Assembly: GCA_963797485.1 (NCBI GenBank)
Contig: CAWCPF010000003.1
Span: 1,394,503 to 1,458,502, forward strand
Direction: 5' to 3'
Origin: CAWAND01 sp963797485
GTDB taxonomy: Bacteria; Chloroflexota; Anaerolineae; Anaerolineales; E44-bin32
Length of the DNA: 64,000 bases
Every line of letters starts with the position of its first letter. The first letter of the stretch is position 1. Position numbers and translations under genes: made by a program. Shown here one piece after another: positions 44,543 to 51,944 of the stretch. The notes below the pieces were generated by a model. It worked only from the letters and a program-made list of their open reading frames with translations, did not search any database and was not told the origin of the DNA.

Positions 44543-44670
44543 ATCCTCTCCGATGGGGCAATTGCCTCCGCCCCTGGGGGCAGCTCTCAGGTCCCGCGGG
44601 AACCCCTGATGTCAGGTCTAGATCTACCCGGATTGTCTTTCCCGCCCGGGCACCGTTCGAATACCCAATG

Positions 44671-44931
44671 TCAATCAAGATCACCATGTAGGTAGGCGTC
44701 GTCGAGGTGGCGATCATGTTCGGCCGCGATATCCCGGTGTCCGGAGCGGAACCTCCCCGCCGCTGCGAGAGCTCGCCTCTCGCGCTCGTCCTGGCCGATC
44801 GATACCGATGCCCTGAGCAGCATGTCGACGGCTTGGCGGACCAGTTCTGCCACCGACGTGTCTCGACTCGCCGCCAGTTCCTTGAGAGAATCCTTCTGCG
44901 ATCCGGTCAGACGGATCTGCATTCTATACAT
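44671..44931 (-). CDS. Ribbon-helix-helix (CopG-like) antitoxin
   Basis: 86 residues: MYRMQIRLTGSQKDSLKELA and SVAELVRQAVDMLLRASVSI give the beta strand and two helices of a dimeric DNA-binding RHH domain; a charged C-terminal tail (AAEHDRHLDDAYLHGDLD) would bind a toxin. Directly after it on the - strand is a short frame, MVILIDIGYSNGAR, that starts like a PIN domain (MVILID) but stops being PIN-like: the toxin seems deleted. A CTGATGTTATATCAG palindrome lies about 40 bases upstream and may be its operator. Confidence 0.68.
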   Translation of the reverse strand: MYRMQIRLTGSQKDSLKELAASRDTSVAELVRQAVDMLLRASVSIGQDERERRALAAAGRFRSGHRDIAAEHDRHLDDAYLHGDLD

Positions 44932-45459
44932 TGGCTCGACTCCATCTACCTTGGTGCTTGCTCTGCCGGCCTGATGTTATATCAGATCCTCCGGCCAGAA
45001 CACGGACCCCCAAAAGGCTGTCCGGCATATGCATGCAATTCACGACGGCATGGGTTCTTCGTGAGTTAGCCAATGTTGAAAACTGGTCGACAGACATCGG
45101 TTGAGCTTTGAGCCGGTGCTGGAGGAGAAACCTTCCGACCACCTCTTGGATCTCACGCAGGATCGTCGCCGAGTTGTGATCACACTGGCATCAAATCAGG
45201 AGAAGTCGCCGGCCGCAGGGAACTCCCTTCGGATTATTCTAGCTTCGATAACAATTGATCTCGGACAAGTCCATAGGATGCCCCGCCACTCGTAGCTTGA
45301 CTGAAACCCCTTGCGGAGACGCCGACCTGCCCTGGACCCTTCAAAATGCATCCAGAGAAGGAGGGTGGGGCAAGGTCGCTTAGCCGGCTCCCTTCGCGGT
45401 GAAATGCCGGCCGTCCTTGGGATCTTCCGGATAGCCGCCATGATTGCTGCAACCACATC
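44932..45459. other. 530-base stretch without a supported gene
   Basis: Contains the imperfect palindrome near 44971-44985 and several degenerate open frames on the - strand; none has a recognisable family or ribosome site. Confidence 0.35.
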
Positions 45460-45840
45460 CTATTCGTGTGAAGGCGAGCTACCGGTGTGTGGAGAGGCAA
45501 ACAGCCCGGACAGTTCTAGAACACGCTGCGACCACACGCCGGCTCGCTTGGCAAGTGCCTCGCGCTGTTCGGGGTTCGACCAAACCTCTGGCCACGCATG
45601 TCGCCAGCACGCCAACTCGATTTGCAGCTCAACGAGCTCAGCAGCTGTGCGGATGGATGCCTCAGGCACGCTCCACTCGATGAAGCGAGCGCTCTCATCC
45701 AGCGGGGTTCGAACCACCTCTTCGCCGGTTGGCTGGGAGCCGAAGGACTGAAGCCGGCCGAGGTTGGCGGCCAAGCCCCCCAACCGAACAGGAAGCCCGT
45801 CCTTGAGGTAGCGTTCTCTGATGAGCGCCCAGTCGGTCAT
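45460..45840 (-). CDS. Conserved-looking hypothetical protein
   Basis: 126 residues, soluble: MTDWALIRERYLKDGLPVRL, GGLAANLGRLQSFGSQPTGE, SARFIEWSVPEASIRTAAEL and VELQIELACWRHAWPEVW. It has a natural amphipathic pattern and a Trp-rich core, and proteins opening MTDWxxIRExYLxDxxPxRLGxLAANL occur in several bacteria without assigned function. Start ATG 45840. Its place in a toxin-antitoxin cluster hints at a defence or addiction role, which is only inference. Confidence 0.6.
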   Translation of the reverse strand: MTDWALIRERYLKDGLPVRLGGLAANLGRLQSFGSQPTGEEVVRTPLDESARFIEWSVPEASIRTAAELVELQIELACWRHAWPEVWSNPEQREALAKRAGVWSQRVLELSGLFASPHTGSSPSHE

Positions 45841-45898
45841 ATACCCCCCAAGAGGTTCTCAACGATCTCTGACACGGCGGCCCGGCGCGACCACCGAC

Positions 45899-46093
45899 CT
45901 ACTCTTCGCCCTCGCGGATCCGCCGTCCAAGCGAACTGCGTAGCTCGTCACGGATCGCCTGGTGGCCGGGGAAGGCACGGGTAGCCGGCAAGGAGCCATA
46001 TAAGTCTCTCAGGCGTCTTGACTCGCGAGGCGCAGTGAACCTGGCCCCCAAGGTGCCAAAGACTCTCACCAACAAACTCTTCAAACGCGCCAT
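45899..46093 (-). CDS. Small basic hypothetical protein
   Basis: 64 residues, highly basic: MARLKSLLVRVFGTLGARFT, RESRRLRDLYGSLPATRAFP and AIRDELRSSLGRRIREGEE. No family recognised. It lies 58 bases upstream of the hypothetical at 45460 on the same strand and may be a fragment of a larger gene. Confidence 0.35.
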   Translation of the reverse strand: MARLKSLLVRVFGTLGARFTAPRESRRLRDLYGSLPATRAFPGHQAIRDELRSSLGRRIREGEE

Positions 46094-46335
46094 TGTCTAA
46101 CTGCCCTCGACCTTACGCTTGCTGCTCGGCTCCCCGAATCTTTGAGAGGAACCAGGAGACATCTCCGGAATTGGCCCGATCTGAACGCATGGGCTTTGCG
46201 AAGAGGATTTGCAGTCCCTTGTTGTCGCCAGCCCAACCATTCTACGTCTCTCGGGTGGATTCCGCCTCTTCGGCCCCCTCCCAGCATGGGGCATGTCCCT
46301 GGATCCGGCTTGGAACAGCCGGGTAGGGTAACGCT

Positions 46336-46746
46336 TCAGATGCGCTCGACTGTCACGATCTCTTTCACGGCGTCGAATTCCGGATCGCCTGTCAAGATGA
46401 CGGCGTCCAAGTTCTGAGCCGCGGCAACAGCGAACGCATCGGCGTAGGACAAGGTGTGGCCAGCCTTGATGTGAGCGGCCGCCAACACGGTTTCTCTCGA
46501 GGCCGGCAGTACCTCAAGTGGAAGTTGATCGATCAGTCCGAGTGTCTCCTGGGCGCGAGCAAAGCCTTCCTCCCGCTCGACGATGTACACGACCTCGCCC
46601 AGATTGATGACGGAGCAATAGACAGCGCAGTTACCATCGATGGCTTGGCTGAGAACCTCCCGAACGCGGTCCCCACCGCTCTCCGCCGCCAGATAGGCGA
46701 GTAAGGCATAACTGTCCAGAACGTAGGCACGGGCCCTATCGGCCAC
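46336..46746 (-). CDS. PIN-domain toxin (VapC-type)
   Basis: 136 residues, intact. First acid in AYVLDSYALLAYLAAE, second in CSVINLGEVVYIVERE, third in TLSYADAFAVAAAQNLDAVI, fourth Asp in LTGDPEFDAV: the full PIN quartet. Endoribonuclease cleaving tRNA or rRNA in characterised relatives. Its start overlaps the antitoxin end by 11 bases. GC and codon use are less extreme than in the core genes to the left. Confidence 0.88.
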   Translation of the reverse strand: MADRARAYVLDSYALLAYLAAESGGDRVREVLSQAIDGNCAVYCSVINLGEVVYIVEREEGFARAQETLGLIDQLPLEVLPASRETVLAAAHIKAGHTLSYADAFAVAAAQNLDAVILTGDPEFDAVKEIVTVERI

Positions 46747-46969
46747 GTCCGCGTTCCCGTCGATGCTCTTCCATCAGGGCTTTCGTAAGAGAGCGGCGGC
46801 CCTTGACCAATCCCGCCGCATGCGCGACTGGGTCGGTTGACTGGGGAACAAGCGAGACGACGCCCCCATAGTCGACGACGTGGACCTTGTCGCCGGGTTT
46901 CAGGTCATACTTGTGGCGCAGCTCGGCCGGGATCACGACCCATCCCTTGCTGGAGATTTTGGCTTCCAT
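46736..46969 (-). CDS. AbrB/MazE-type antitoxin
   Basis: 77 residues. SpoVT-AbrB swapped-hairpin domain MEAKISSKGWVVIPAELRHK, YDLKPGDKVHVVDYGGVVSL, then a toxin-binding tail with LVKGRRSLTKALMEEHRRER. Start ATG 46969 with AGGAGG 5 bases ahead. It represses via the palindrome at 46983 and neutralises the PIN toxin. Confidence 0.87.
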   Translation of the reverse strand: MEAKISSKGWVVIPAELRHKYDLKPGDKVHVVDYGGVVSLVPQSTDPVAHAAGLVKGRRSLTKALMEEHRRERGRGR

Positions 46970-46982
46970 GACGCCCTCCTGT

Positions 46983-47010
46983 GTTATACTTCCATCGCCA
47001 TAAGTATAAC
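46983..47010. promoter_or_regulatory. Operator and promoter of the AbrB-PIN pair
   Basis: GTTATACTT and AAGTATAAC, a perfect 9-bp inverted repeat with a 10-bp spacer, 14 bases upstream of the antitoxin start. On the - strand it contains the TATACT hexamer, a good -10, so antitoxin binding would cover the promoter. Confidence 0.7.
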
Positions 47011-47176
47011 TCAATGGGCGGAATTCTGGGAGGTTCTCTAGGCTGAGGGTGGTTGGCACCTGGCTGAACTCCGCGAACAACATCAGACTTCGCAGCTGGG
47101 GAACTCTGGGTTCCCCGTACCCACTATCCTCCAAATTGGTAGGTAAGCTTAGCGTATGATCTACTCTGGTGGTGAC

Positions 47177-47470
47177 ATGCCCATTCGTGAAGACGAGGTT
47201 CGCCGGTTGGCCGAGGTCTGCAAGCTGAACCAGATTTCTCGCCTGGTTCTGTTTGGCTCCCTTGCGCGAGGGGATGCCACATCGAGCAGCGATGTTGATC
47301 TGATTGCCGATCTGCCGGACGAAGCCAGCTTGCTGGACATGGTTCGAATCGAGCGCGAGCTGTCCAAAGCCATTGGGAAGCCCGTGGATTTGCTCACAGA
47401 AGAATCAATCAGTCCGTACATCCGCAAACGGATCGAGGACGACCGCCTCGTCATCTATGAAGCCAACTGA
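47177..47470 (+). CDS. mntA: Nucleotidyltransferase antitoxin, MntA type
   Basis: 97 residues from ATG 47177 (MPIREDEVRRLAE). Signature RLVLFGSLARGDATSSSDVD with D-x-D in DVDLIADL and the third acid near KPVDLLTEESI. It probably AMPylates the partner HEPN toxin. A longer start at 47156 (MIYSGGD) is possible. The HEPN gene begins 14 bases before this one ends. Confidence 0.85.
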   Translation: MPIREDEVRRLAEVCKLNQISRLVLFGSLARGDATSSSDVDLIADLPDEASLLDMVRIERELSKAIGKPVDLLTEESISPYIRKRIEDDRLVIYEAN

Positions 47471-47784
47471 ATCGGCATATCTGCATCACATTCACGACTT
47501 AATTATCCAGGTGGAGCTCTACCCATCTGGAATGGACGAGGCAGCGTTCAAAAAGATGAACGCACGCAGGATGCAGTCGTTCGCCAGTTGGAGATCATAG
47601 GCGAAGCGACCAAACGGATCTCTGAGAGCACCCGGAACCGCCGCCCTGAGGTGCCGTGGTCAATATCGCAGGCATGCGGGACAAACTCATCCACGATTAC
47701 TTCGATGTTGATCTCAAGCGCGTGTGGAACACAGCTAAGCGCGACTTGCCGCCTCTCAAATCGGCGATCCTCTCGGCAAACTAA
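47457..47784 (+). CDS. hepT: HEPN-domain toxin, HepT type (two frameshifts)
   Basis: About 109 residues in three frame segments: MKPTESAYLHHIHDLIIQVE with AAFKKMNARR; then DAVVRQLEIIGEATKRISES with NRRPEVPW (break near 47565); then NIAGMRDKLIHDYFDVDLKR, VWNTAKRDLPPLKSAIL (break near 47662), stop TAA at 47784. The RDKLIHDY segment is the R-x4-6-H ribonuclease motif of HepT. Starts at ATG 47457 overlapping mntA. Confidence 0.8.
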
Positions 47785-47991
47785 CAACTCGCTTGACCGT
47801 GCGCCGCTTGCAGTATGCTTAGTGAGGCTTGCTGGTCGATTTCGGAAGAGAGGTTGCATGCCCGGGACGGTAGGGAAGAGTGGGGTGAAACGGCGGCGGC
47901 GGATCCGCTTATGCTCTGCGCAGCTTGTGTCGCGCAGCTCGAAGGTGTCAGGAGGCGCCGAGGTGCCGCGCCGCTTGGATGGAGGACCAGA

Positions 47992-48291
47992 ATGAGCTGG
48001 AACTACCGCGTCATTAGCAGCCCAGATCCCGGCGGCGGGCCGGACCAGTTCGGAATCCACGAGGTGTACTATGACTCCTCCGGTCGCGTTGAAGCGTGGA
48101 CAGAGGAATCCTGCGACCCGTTCGGGGAATCGCTGGCTGAATTGGAGGCAGACGTGGAGATGATGTCGGCAGCGCTTTCCAAGCCTGTTCTGCTTGAGGC
48201 AGAACTTCTGGCCGACTTGGCAACTCGGCCAGACGAGCCTCAGATCGATGCAAATGAGTCCGAGGCAGGCACGGCGACTTCCGGCAACTAG
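47992..48291 (+). CDS. Hypothetical protein of the MSWNYRVI family
   Basis: 99 residues, acidic: MSWNYRVISSPDPGGGPDQF, GIHEVYYDSSGRVEAWTEES, FGESLAELEADVEMMSAALS. The MSWNYRV...F.I.EVYYD..G...W.E motif marks a widespread family of small proteins without known function. ATG 47992 follows GGAGG. It lies just before the second tRNA-derived repeat. Confidence 0.72.
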   Translation: MSWNYRVISSPDPGGGPDQFGIHEVYYDSSGRVEAWTEESCDPFGESLAELEADVEMMSAALSKPVLLEAELLADLATRPDEPQIDANESEAGTATSGN

Positions 48292-48318
48292 CGCTTTGGA
48301 GACCACAACGCCATCTAA

Positions 48319-48558
48319 GGTGCCCTCGGAGGGATTCGAAACCCCAGCCTCCAGATCCGAAGAACTAGAACCGGGCTTCCAAGGCGTCTATGGAGCCCAG
48401 TGGTGTCTGTGGGGTCTAGAAAATGAACCTACGGAGCTCCATGCAGTCCATAGGTTCCACCAGGTATCAGGCATTCTGCACCGGAATTGCACCCGAAGTG
48501 CACCGGAACTGCACCGGCGGAGCAGCCCTGGATGACCCGAAAGCGAGGCAAGGAAAGG
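48319..48558 (+). repeat. 240-bp integration-module repeat, copy 2
   Basis: Same order as copy 1. The inverted tRNA 3' half has diverged (acceptor CGAGGGC kept, discriminator A, T-stem GGGGT/CCCTC with one mismatch, no full CCA), the four 11-bp repeats are TGCACCGGAAT, TGCACCCGAAG, TGCACCGGAAC and TGCACCGGCGG, and the following ATGACCCGAAAG opens a 63-codon frame with no recognisable continuation. Confidence 0.85.
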
Positions 48559-49574
48559 CGACTCGGAGGTATCCTCCCGGCCGATAAGGAGCGAAGGTCC
48601 CAGGATTCCGACAATCATGTCGGGAAAACTCATCTCCTCAGCCCAACCACATCTTGTGGAATCGTGTTTGTCAGGGGCCTTGACCGGTCAGAAGGCAATC
48701 AAGTCCTGGTGTCCACCAGCGGCTAAGCTGTCCGGGAGGTCAGTGTCAATCGTCCAGGAACGGACGACATTATAGCTGCGTGTGGGCTCCACAGAAAGGA
48801 ATCCCAAATGAGCCGGGGTAGTGCGCGAACGACATCTGGTGTCAGCTGCGGTTGATATCGCAACCGGAGCCATCGTAAGTCTTGGTCAAGTCGCCCTCTC
48901 GGAATCAAGTACGGTTTAGTCATGGAACTCTGAATATGCAACTCTTGTGCTCGCAAGTTGCATGGCCGGTCCGGGAATCGCATGTGAGTTTCTTGCTCTG
49001 CCTTACGTTCTCTGCTCCTGCAACGGATCGCAGACAAGACAGGCCAGGCCCTTATTTGCCTTGTCCCCTAAGGGAGTGATTGCGGCGTGAGCCTGATGGT
49101 CCGTCGCAGGAACTTGTCGTTCATCTGGCCGCACGGGCCAGCCAAAGCATCATCGGAACTAGGGTTGTTCAAAGAGCCTCATTCCTTGACAATCACTTCG
49201 CCCGCTACTGGATTCAGACGTATCAATACGTTGTCCAATGTATTGCATTCATTTAGGTTGAGTATCCAAACTACAGGCTCGGCATTCAATGTCGCATTTG
49301 GTCTGAGGGTCAACTTGCTGCAAAGGTCCCCATTGTCCACGTGAATCTCATAAGCCTCTTGCCCCATTGCACTCAACGCAGCTTGGCTGTCCATAGGCTA
49401 TTCGGAAAGGTCGATCGGCTTCAACTTATGGACAGGAACAGGTTTCTGGTTCCTGCCCTCGCTCCGTCTGGAAGGATGGGGGCTAGTCACCCCAGCTTAA
49501 GGGCGTTGAAAGCAAATCGCTCAAATGATCGTCGCTCACCCGGACCATTTCGCTCTATCTATAGGAGTTGGTTA
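48559..49574. other. Degenerate 1-kb stretch, possible propeller remnants
   Basis: The lost ORF begun by the repeat fades out here. On the - strand two short frames look like fragments of YVTN/PQQ-type propellers, SYNVVRSWTIDTDLPDSLAA (48690-48873) and VWILNLNECNTLDNVLIRLN (49179-49394), both stopping without a frame to join them. No intact gene. Confidence 0.35.
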
Positions 49575-49671
49575 TGACCCCCGAAACTTGGACATGAAGG
49601 TCATGTGGACTTGACCCACGGCAGGCTCAGTGTACGCTACCGCCAGGGTTGCACGAAGGGAGGCGTCAGCC

Positions 49672-49950
49672 ATGGCCAAGAAGCAGTACTCCCCCAAGCT
49701 GAAGTTCCAGGTCGTCCTGGAAGCCCTCACTGGGGAGAAGACCCCGGCGCAGATTGCCAAGCAGTACGGCATCCATCCCAACTCCGTTGGGCTGTGGAAG
49801 AAACAGTTCCTGGAACGTGGGCCGGAACTCTTCGCCCAGGACACGACAGTCAAAACCTATGAGAGCCAGATCCATGACCTTGAGCAGCTTCTAGGCAAGA
49901 AAGAGGTCGAGATCGCGCTCCTAAAAAACTTCTTAGGCCGGAGCAGATGA
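49672..49950 (+). CDS. IS3-family transposase OrfA
   Basis: 92 residues: helix-turn-helix YSPKLKFQVVLEALTGEKTP with QIAKQYGIHPNSVGLWKKQF, then a leucine-zipper-like helix YESQIHDLEQLLGKKEVEIA. It binds the IS ends and joins with OrfB. Start ATG 49672 gives MAKKQY; a start 42 bases upstream exists but the leader is not protein-like. Its TGA overlaps the OrfB ATG. Confidence 0.88.
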   Translation: MAKKQYSPKLKFQVVLEALTGEKTPAQIAKQYGIHPNSVGLWKKQFLERGPELFAQDTTVKTYESQIHDLEQLLGKKEVEIALLKNFLGRSR

Positions 49951-50972
49951 GCACGGACGAGAAGATCAACCTCGCTCAGGAAGCAGTCACGACCCACAGC
50001 GTGCAGTCTGTTTCGGCCGCCCTGGAGCTGCCCAGGTCGACCTGGTACTACCGGCGCCGGCATGGACGGAGCTACACCGAGAAGCATGCCCACCTGCGAG
50101 CCCCGCTGGAGAAGATTGCCAGAGAGCATCCCGAATACGGCTACCGACGGACGACGCCGGAGCTGAGAGAGCAGTTCGGCTGGCAGGTCAATCACAAAGT
50201 GGTGCAGCGGCTGCATCAGGCGTGGGATCTGCCGCTGATCCGGGGCACTAGGCTCCCCAAACCGAGCGGCATCCGCCAGGTGATCGAAGTCGCCGGTGAT
50301 CGGGTGAACCTGGTGGCCGGCAAGGACGAGATTACACCCTTTGAGGTGCTCTACACGGACTTCACCGAGCTCATCTACGCCGATGGGCACCAGAAGGCGC
50401 AGTTGATGCCGATCATAGACCACGCCACCAAGCTGGTAATGGGCTGGGCCGTGGCAGAACGAGCCATCACCGAACTGGCGCTGGCGGCCTGGCACCAGGC
50501 CAGGCTGAGCCTACTGCAAAGGGGTGTCCCGCTGAGCCAGGTGACCGTTCATCACGACCAGGACCCCGTGTACACCGGGTATGGCTGGACGTCGCACCTG
50601 CTCTTGAAAGACAAAGTTCGCATCTCCTATGCCCTCCGTGGGGCGAAAGACAACCCCGAGATGGAGGCTTTCAACAGCCGCTTCAAGACTGAGAACCGCT
50701 CCCTGCTGCTCGACGCCCAGACCCTCGGGCAGCTGGTTGCCCTGGTGGCAGAAAGGATGGACTACTTCAACCGGGAACGAAGACACTCGACGATCGGATA
50801 CCAATCACCGGAGAAGCACATCGCGAACTCTGCAATCGTGGTCGTGGCTACACAACTAAATGCCTGCAGAACTGTCCAAAAAACGGGGTGCAGCGTCGTT
50901 CGGCAATATTGTTCAGGTCAAGTGAGGAGCCCCCGTACGCTTGACTTGGAAACCAGTCAGCACAGTCCTTGA
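49947..50972 (+). CDS. IS3-family transposase OrfB (DDE recombinase)
   Basis: 341 residues. HTH_21-like N-terminus SVSAALELPRSTWYYRRRHG, linker YGYRRTTPELREQF, and rve core with catalytic residues in LYTDFTELIY (D1), VHHDQDPVYTG (D2) and DNPEMEAFNSRFKTE (E). C-terminal STIGYQSPEKHI is the normal family end; the last 45 residues are unlike the family and may come from a late frame break. All catalytic residues are present, so it could be active. Confidence 0.88.
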   Translation: MSTDEKINLAQEAVTTHSVQSVSAALELPRSTWYYRRRHGRSYTEKHAHLRAPLEKIAREHPEYGYRRTTPELREQFGWQVNHKVVQRLHQAWDLPLIRGTRLPKPSGIRQVIEVAGDRVNLVAGKDEITPFEVLYTDFTELIYADGHQKAQLMPIIDHATKLVMGWAVAERAITELALAAWHQARLSLLQRGVPLSQVTVHHDQDPVYTGYGWTSHLLLKDKVRISYALRGAKDNPEMEAFNSRFKTENRSLLLDAQTLGQLVALVAERMDYFNRERRHSTIGYQSPEKHIANSAIVVVATQLNACRTVQKTGCSVVRQYCSGQVRSPRTLDLETSQHSP

Positions 50973-51020
50973 CCGCCGCGGTGCACTTGAAGTGGAAAAG
51001 TTTGGCTCCCCCACATGCTG

Positions 51021-51944
51021 CTACTTTGGAAACTCGATGATCTGAAAGCAGCTTGATGCATCTTGATGGAGGCGTTCGACAATGCTGTGTGCGTCCTGAC
51101 CAAACACATCCGTGGAGGAAGACCAGATGCGCGAGTCTGAAAGCCCAACGGAATCGAGAAGCGGCGCTGGGGGCTCAAAGGACGGATCTTTCAACCTCAT
51201 TCGCAACGTGCGGTGATGCAGCTCGCGTCCCGGACAAATGCTTTCACCATCTCGAGATCCCCAAAACTCCACCTCAACGCTGCCGGACAAGTACGTAAGG
51301 CCGAGGCCATATCCAAGACTGTCTTCCTGGACTGAAACAACAATGCTCTCAGGTTCACCAAGCCTGCGGATCAAAGCATCGAAAGAGTACGCAGACCAAA
51401 GGTGGTCGAACTGTTGAATGTCATCCCCGCTATTCACCTCAACTTGGATGAGGCGAATTAAGTCTTCTTGAGAAGCGATGCCTATCTCCTGTCGAGTTGG
51501 AGAAGTGGCCCTTTGGGCAGCCGCGGCTGGAGTTGGCTTGGAATCGGCTCCAGGCCATACTGTGAGACTGTAAGAAAGCAGTCTGATGTCGCCCCGCTGT
51601 TCCTCGCTGTTCAGACTTGCACCAGTGCTTTCCACAATTGCCTGTGCATCGCTGATTGATGTCTTCCCGGGTGTGACGTCAATGTAGCAGGGCAAAATGC
51701 AGGCGTGTGATCCTAAGAGGCGACCCAAAGAGGCCAACTGAGCGCTATCAGGGGTCGGAAGTAGAGTCGGTACGGGTATTTGCGTATCCGTCACAACTAC
51801 CGAACTTACTGGGGCTTTCGAGCTAGGAGTCAAGGTCATTGCCGGCGCGCTGGGCTGATCACTCGTGGACGAGCAGGCAACGAGAAAGGAGGCACAGAGA
51901 ACTGCCAAGACGAATCTACGGCCGCCAAATTCCCGGGATGTCAT
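51021..51944 (-). CDS. Lipoprotein coupled to RHS-1, candidate immunity protein
   Basis: 307 residues. Signal FVLAVLCASFLVACSSTSDQ with lipobox LVAC (Cys about 23), a Ser/Pro-rich linker with PVPTLLPTPD, then a mixed domain: CILPCYIDVTPGKTSISDAQ, TRQEIGIASQEDLIRLIQVE, ALIRRLGEPESIVVSVQEDS and LGYGLGLTYLSGSVEVEFWG. Family not recognised. Its ATG overlaps the stop of the RHS-1 effector (ATGA at 51941-51944), so the two are translated together. As a surface-anchored lipoprotein it is placed to block an exported peptidase: immunity is the favoured but untested reading. Confidence 0.7.
   Translation of the reverse strand: MTSREFGGRRFVLAVLCASFLVACSSTSDQPSAPAMTLTPSSKAPVSSVVVTDTQIPVPTLLPTPDSAQLASLGRLLGSHACILPCYIDVTPGKTSISDAQAIVESTGASLNSEEQRGDIRLLSYSLTVWPGADSKPTPAAAAQRATSPTRQEIGIASQEDLIRLIQVEVNSGDDIQQFDHLWSAYSFDALIRRLGEPESIVVSVQEDSLGYGLGLTYLSGSVEVEFWGSRDGESICPGRELHHRTLRMRLKDPSFEPPAPLLDSVGLSDSRIWSSSTDVFGQDAHSIVERLHQDASSCFQIIEFPK

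Larger units (their letters stand above)
49575..51013 (+). mobile_element. IS3-family insertion sequence 1
   Basis: Two overlapping transposase frames bracketed by weakly matched ends: TGACCCCCGAAACTTGGACA on the left and, reversed on the right, GGGGGAGCCAAACTTTTCCA, with the AAACTT core shared. Ends are therefore approximate. A truncated relative of its second ORF lies at 54026. Confidence 0.65.
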
